From assembly GCA_040880365.1 (NCBI GenBank), contig JBBDIO010000153.1:1-27553 (forward strand): a stretch of DNA of 27,553 bases, written 5' to 3'. Source of the stretch: JBBDIO01 sp040880365. Its GTDB lineage: Bacteria; Chloroflexota; Anaerolineae; Caldilineales; Caldilineaceae. Numbering within the stretch: the stretch's first letter is position 1; every line of letters starts with the position of its first letter. Of the stretch, positions 23,666 to 27,553 are shown piece by piece. The position numbers were made by a program, and so were the translations under genes. The notes beneath the pieces were generated by a model that saw only the letters and a list, made by a program, of their open reading frames with translations, searched no databases and had not been told where the DNA came from.

Positions 23666-25469
23666 AGCGGCTGCCCGCGCCGGGCGTGCTATCCACGACC
23701 ACGCGCCCGCTGTGGGCCTGGGCAATGCTTTGGGTAATCGCCAGCCCCAGCCCGCTGCCCTCTTTGCGCCCGCGGGGGCTGCGATAGAAGCGTTCAAAAA
23801 TGTGGGGCAGGTCGGCAGCATCAATGCCGGGACCGCTATCCTGCACCCAAATTTGTAGCGTTTCGCGTTCGGATTTGTTCTCAATTTCGACTCCCACTTC
23901 CACCCTGCCCCCGGCGGGTGTAAATTTTAGCCCGTTGTCGATGAGATTGCGCAGCGCCATCTCCAGTCGCGCGCGGTCGCCGGTGATCGGCAGCGGTGTC
24001 TCTGGAATCTGGGTCACCAGCTCAATCTGCTGGGCGGTGGCCTGGGCCTGGAAGGCCGCGGTCGTGCTTTCGATCCACGCAGCAGCATCATGGGGCGTCA
24101 TTTCCAGATCCGCCACCCCCGCATCCAGCCGCGATAGATCCAGCAAATTGCGTGTGATCCATTCCAGCCGCGCCAATTGAGCCTGGCTTTCCTGGAGAAA
24201 TTCGGCGCGACGGGCCGCGTCGTTGCCCGCATTGCCCTGCAACAACTCGGTAAAGGTGCGCAGCGCGGTCATGGGTGTGCGCAATTCGTGAGAAGCATCG
24301 GCCACAAAGCGGCGCAGGGTATCGCGTTCCTGTTGCAGCGCGCCAAAGCTGCTTTGCAACTGGTCGGCCATGCGGTTGAATTGGCGCGCCAGCGCGCCCA
24401 GTTCGTCCGCGCTCTGGACAGGCGCACGCGCGGTCAGATCCCCGGCCTGCATCCGGCCCGCGGTGTGGGCCAATTGCTGAATCGGCGCGGTCAGCCCGCG
24501 ACTCACTGCCCAGCCTACCACTGTTGCCAGGCCGATTGCCCCGGCGGCGGCGATGAGAAAGACCCGGCGCAGCGCGGCCAAAGGTTCATCCTGCAAACTG
24601 ACGGCGCGGCTCACGGTGACATAGCCGTATTCCGTCCCATTTTCGGCGGCAGAGGGCGTGTTGGATGCCGTGCCGGATTCACCCGTGCTGATGACAATCG
24701 GCGCGCTGGCGACTCGCGCAAGCGCCAGCCGTCCCCCGACTTCCAACGGAGTGGGCCTGCCGGGAATGGCCTCATTCGGCATCTGACTTTCCCACATCTC
24801 ATCTTCCAGCATTTGGGCATGATGGTTTTGCATCGTGCCGGGCCGGGATTCGAATATGAGCCGGTGGCCCCAAAAGCTGGGCGTGCGGCGCACGGTCATG
24901 CTGCCGCTGCCGGGCAAATCCTCGGCCATATCTGCGGCCATATCTTCGGACGGAGCGCCGCCAGATTCACGCGGGCGTAGCCGATTGGGATCGGCGCGTG
25001 GCGTAGGCCAGGCCGGTGTGCTGTCGGGCGCGCTATCTGGCGCACTGGCGGTTGTGGCGCGCTGTTCTATATCCAGATTGAAAATGAGAACCGGCGCGGG
25101 TTCACCAGCCCCTGTGCCATCGCCTGTACCGGCGTCGGTGCGGGGCAGCCAGGTCAGTTCGGTCGCGCCGGGATCGGCTGCCGACGCGGCCAGCAGCCGG
25201 TCGTCATTATCAAAAACGCGCACATCCATATCGCCCAGAAAAGCCGAAGACTGGGTCAGGCGCAGCAAGGCAACCTCGCCGCCCGGTGTTTGCACATATT
25301 GCGCGGCCTGGCGGGCAATGGCCTGGGCATTGGCGTATAAAAACGCCCGTTCCTGGCGGGCGGCGTAGCGTTGGGCCAGCCCGATCCCCACAATGCCGAT
25401 GGTGGCAACGGTGAATAGGGTGAGGAAGAGATAGCTGACAATGAGCCGTCTGCGAATGGAGTTGAACAT
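23613..25469 (-). CDS. Membrane sensor histidine kinase (HAMP)
   Basis: Sensor of a two-component pair (618 residues). Membrane helix 1 is about 9-32, then an extracytoplasmic domain of about 270 residues, helix 2 about 301-323, HAMP 324-376, and HisKA with H394 (DASHELRTPM). The HATPase has LRNLIDNGLKFTPAGG, DSGPGID, FERFYRSPRG and GSGLGLAI. The sensor part contains low-complexity Asp/Thr/Pro runs and a Met/His-rich stretch (HHAQMLEDEMWESQM, about 216-230), which could bind a soft metal. AAGGT precedes the ATG. It follows the PDZ gene and, further upstream, the response regulator gene, so it probably acts with that regulator. Its 3' end overlaps the JAMM gene. Confidence 0.92.
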   Translation of the reverse strand: MFNSIRRRLIVSYLFLTLFTVATIGIVGIGLAQRYAARQERAFLYANAQAIARQAAQYVQTPGGEVALLRLTQSSAFLGDMDVRVFDNDDRLLAASAADPGATELTWLPRTDAGTGDGTGAGEPAPVLIFNLDIEQRATTASAPDSAPDSTPAWPTPRADPNRLRPRESGGAPSEDMAADMAEDLPGSGSMTVRRTPSFWGHRLIFESRPGTMQNHHAQMLEDEMWESQMPNEAIPGRPTPLEVGGRLALARVASAPIVISTGESGTASNTPSAAENGTEYGYVTVSRAVSLQDEPLAALRRVFLIAAAGAIGLATVVGWAVSRGLTAPIQQLAHTAGRMQAGDLTARAPVQSADELGALARQFNRMADQLQSSFGALQQERDTLRRFVADASHELRTPMTALRTFTELLQGNAGNDAARRAEFLQESQAQLARLEWITRNLLDLSRLDAGVADLEMTPHDAAAWIESTTAAFQAQATAQQIELVTQIPETPLPITGDRARLEMALRNLIDNGLKFTPAGGRVEVGVEIENKSERETLQIWVQDSGPGIDAADLPHIFERFYRSPRGRKEGSGLGLAITQSIAQAHSGRVVVDSTPGAGSRFTLLLPTSPPAPDVPPA

Positions 25470-25594
25470 GGCCTGTATCTACCTTGTGCGCCGGGCTGAT
25501 GGCGGCGGCTGTAAATCGGCCAGGGGACGACCACCTGGCCGCCCCCTGGAAACTTGTTAGCGTACTATGACTGTACTTGACCCGCTTCTGCCGG

Positions 25595-26995
25595 TTAGAA
25601 GAAGTCGGAGCTACGCGGTGTCGCCGGGAAACTGAAGGGCAACGCCTCTTCGGCTTCTATATCGGGGTTCATGAAGAAGCGGAACATGGGGTAGCTGTCG
25701 CCGTCCGTTCCCATGTGCGATTGCCACATGCGCATACCCCAGGCGAAAAGGCTGCCCATTCCGCTGCCCATCCCATTGCGCCAGGTGGGCATACGGCCGG
25801 TCGAGTCACCATCCTCGTCACTCCCTTCGGCATCGGGCATCTGCCAGTGATGGCGACCGCCGCGCATACCGTCTTCCATGCCGCCGCGTTCCATGCCTTC
25901 GCGTTCCATCATGCCCTTACCCCACATTTGCTCGCCCAACATCCCTTCGCCCAGCATCATACCGCGTGCACCGGGGCGCGCATCCGAGTGCAGGCGCAGT
26001 TGCGGCTGGAGGAGAGCGACACGCACGCCCAGATAGGCGGTTTCGGCACCATCGGCGTGCGCCGCCAGCGTGACAGTCACTGTCTCGATGGTTAGTTCCT
26101 CTGTGGCCTCGTCAGTGGCGTCTGCTTCGACTGCCAGCGTGGCAGCCTTCACCACGTCCAGGGTCAGGGTGTCTGCGGCGGCGGCGGCTTCGACAATTGC
26201 CTGCAATGCGGCCGTGGTGGTAATGGGTTCGCCGGCGACCGCGGTGATGATATCACCCGTGGCAAGTCCTGCGGCTGCCGCCGGGCTGTCTGCCATGACT
26301 TCTACCACAACCAGACCTTCCACGCCCTGCAAAATGGCCTCGTGATGCAGGAACATCTGCGCCATCATGCCGCGGGGGCCTGCGCCTTGTATCATTTCGG
26401 GCATCATCCCATACATCATACCTTCCATCATGCCGCCCAGCATACCGGGGACGTGCTCGCGCAGACGGGTGCGCAGGGTCCCGTCGAAATGGGGGCGAAC
26501 CCCCAAAAAGGCCATGCCGTCCTGATCGCCCAGGGTGATGTCACTGGTACGCAGCTGCGCACCGTGTTGCCACTCTACCGTGAGCGTGTCGCCGACTGCT
26601 CCGCCGGTGATGGTGGCAACCAGGGCGGCGGTGTCCATCGGTTCCCCGTTGATGCTAAGGATAATATCGCCGCGCGTCAAGCCGGCTGCCGCCGCCGGGC
26701 TATCGGCCTGGACTGCGACAATCAGAACGCCCGGCTCCTCGACTGCGGTTTCTTCTGCCGTTGCGTCATCCTGAGTGGTTTCAACTTCTTCCGCCTCGAC
26801 TGTTGTCTCTGGGGTGGCGACGGCTTCGGTCGTGGTCTCGGCTTCCTCTTCCGGTTCCGGTGTGCTCTGGGCAAATAGCCCGCTGCTCAGACTGACGAGC
26901 AGGACCAGGGCGACCAGGATCGCACTCCACATGCGCCAGTTTTTGGCCGTGCTGCTGCGTCCGCGGGTTTGTGAAAGTTCAGATGTGTTTTGCAT
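25595..26995 (-). CDS. Exported two-PDZ protein with Met/His-rich segments
   Basis: Envelope protein of 466 residues between a response regulator and a sensor kinase. A signal or anchor helix (about 22-42, ending LFAQS) is followed by a Thr/Glu-rich spacer (44-88). PDZ 1 (about 89-155) leads to FLGVRPHF (163-170) and a segment with eleven Met in 185-214. PDZ 2 (about 227-312) leads to YLGVRVALL (321-329) and a longer Met/Gly/His segment (346-442). The two halves thus look like an internal duplication. No protease domain is present, unlike HtrA. PDZ domains bind peptide C-termini; Met/His runs often bind Cu(I) or Ag(I) in envelope proteins, so metal binding is a hypothesis. Start ATG has GAGGTGA 5 bases upstream. 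Confidence 0.75.
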   Translation of the reverse strand: MQNTSELSQTRGRSSTAKNWRMWSAILVALVLLVSLSSGLFAQSTPEPEEEAETTTEAVATPETTVEAEEVETTQDDATAEETAVEEPGVLIVAVQADSPAAAAGLTRGDIILSINGEPMDTAALVATITGGAVGDTLTVEWQHGAQLRTSDITLGDQDGMAFLGVRPHFDGTLRTRLREHVPGMLGGMMEGMMYGMMPEMIQGAGPRGMMAQMFLHHEAILQGVEGLVVVEVMADSPAAAAGLATGDIITAVAGEPITTTAALQAIVEAAAAADTLTLDVVKAATLAVEADATDEATEELTIETVTVTLAAHADGAETAYLGVRVALLQPQLRLHSDARPGARGMMLGEGMLGEQMWGKGMMEREGMERGGMEDGMRGGRHHWQMPDAEGSDEDGDSTGRMPTWRNGMGSGMGSLFAWGMRMWQSHMGTDGDSYPMFRFFMNPDIEAEEALPFSFPATPRSSDFF

Positions 26996-27045
26996 GATTC
27001 ACCTCGATAGGGTATTGAAATCGGTAATTGAAATGTTTCGGTGCG

Positions 27046-27066
27046 ACAGAAGTCACTTGCTTCTGT
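27046..27066 (-). promoter_or_regulatory. Dyad upstream of the PDZ gene
   Basis: Perfect inverted repeat ACAGAAG-N7-CTTCTGT, about 50-70 bases before the PDZ gene start. It could be an operator or a leader hairpin. The protein that binds it is unknown. Confidence 0.4.
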
Positions 27067-27126
27067 GCCCAGCATATCAAGGCGAGGTTGTGGCGGCATT
27101 GCGTTTGTGTTAAGAGATCGCAACAA

Positions 27127-27138
27127 TTGTGCGCACAA
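27127..27138. promoter_or_regulatory. 12-base palindrome after the response regulator gene
   Basis: TTGTGCGCACAA, a perfect palindrome in the 205-base spacer between the regulator and the PDZ gene. It may be an operator; it has no T-run. Confidence 0.3.
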
Positions 27139-27200
27139 GTCTTGCGCACCTGTTTTGCGCTTCTGTAATTTTAGTCGGTCGGGGGTGGGGAAACCGAGGG

Positions 27201-27553
27201 TCAATCGGGGCTGAATTTATAGCCTGCGCCGCGCACGGTGAGCAGCCAGCGTGGATTGGCCGGGTCGTCTTCCAGCTTCTGGCGCAGATGGCGCATGTGG
27301 ACATCTACCGTGCGGTCGGAGCCGATGTCGCTGTCATAGCCCCACACGGCTTCGATGAGCATATCGCGCGAACAGGGGCGGTTGGGATGATCCAGCAGAC
27401 AGCGCAACATGCGGAATTCGGTGGGCGTGAGATCGACAGGCGCGCCGGCGCGGGTCACCGTAAGATGGTCGAAGTTGACGAGAATATGGCCAAAGTGGAT
27501 GGCGGCGGCGGAGCCGGTGCTTGCCAGATCGCGATAGGCGCGGCGCTAGAGGG
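27201..27553 (-). CDS. OmpR-family response regulator, C-terminal part (cut by window edge)
   Basis: DNA-binding winged-helix domain of an OmpR/PhoB-type regulator. The visible part reads from a linker RRAYRDLASTG through HFGHILVNFDHLTV, LTPTEFRMLRCLLDHPN, DMLIEAVWGY and the recognition helix DVHMRHLRQKLE to WLLTVRGAGYKF. The receiver domain lies beyond the window. An in-frame TAG occurs at 27546-27548, 6 bases from the end; with T for A that codon would be Leu, giving the usual LLRR linker, so it may be a contig-end error. A shorter GTG start at 27458 would give only 85 residues and break the domain. It is first in the regulator-PDZ-kinase run. Confidence 0.85.

Noticed and set aside
25470..25594. 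Possible terminator between the PDZ and kinase genes
   Set aside because: Only a 7-bp CCAGGGG/CCCCTGG stem with a long loop and no T-run; the genes are more likely co-transcribed.

Overview
This window looks like a scaffold from an uncultured, GC-rich bacterium, most likely a metagenome-assembled genome. Its single gap is exactly 100 N flanked by identical 55-base edges, and its last bases sit at a contig end. Gene style suggests Chloroflexota, perhaps Anaerolineae/Caldilineae: long GC-rich proteins with acidic linkers, CoxM/CoxS-type subunits, a GlcD-GlcE fusion and a CysO-like carrier with a Mec-like JAMM protease. That placement is an impression from gene content, with no marker phylogeny behind it. 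No rRNA, tRNA, CRISPR array, transposase or phage gene was recognised.

Layout. (1) 70-3855, minus strand: electron-transfer flavoprotein etfB-etfA, then a HEPN/HepT-like protein and threonine synthase from their own promoter. (2) 3998-5668, minus: a D-aminoacylase-family amidohydrolase ending in a clear intrinsic terminator. It is divided from the next block by a 643-base divergent region full of short direct and inverted repeats. (3) 6312-8153, plus: FAD and 2Fe-2S subunits of a molybdenum hydroxylase without its large subunit, then a MoaD/CysO-like sulfur carrier. (4) 8300-15265, plus: mutL, trigger factor, clpP and clpX. The clpX break is an assembly artefact: collapsing the duplicated 55 bases restores one frame. 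(5) 15381-16937, minus: mutY and a small zinc-ribbon membrane protein, with a 25-bp perfect hairpin between them. (6) 17191-22862, plus: glcF, a GlcD-GlcE fusion and a permease-like membrane protein that seems to lack both EAA loops. (7) 23006-23665, plus: a JAMM metalloprotease. (8) 23613-27553, minus: response regulator (cut by the window edge), a two-PDZ Met/His-rich exported protein and a sensor kinase.

How they work together. The housekeeping core is protein quality control (trigger factor plus ClpXP) and DNA repair (MutL, MutY). The metabolic blocks feed electrons into carriers (EtfAB, the Cox-like pair, glycolate oxidase). The least ordinary parts are the two-component system built around a Met-rich PDZ protein, the EAA-less permease, the Mo-hydroxylase pair lacking its catalytic subunit, and in-frame tandem micro-duplications of 12-15 bp that recur in many genes and spacers. 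Start codons were chosen from ribosome-binding sites where visible; several are GTG or TTG.
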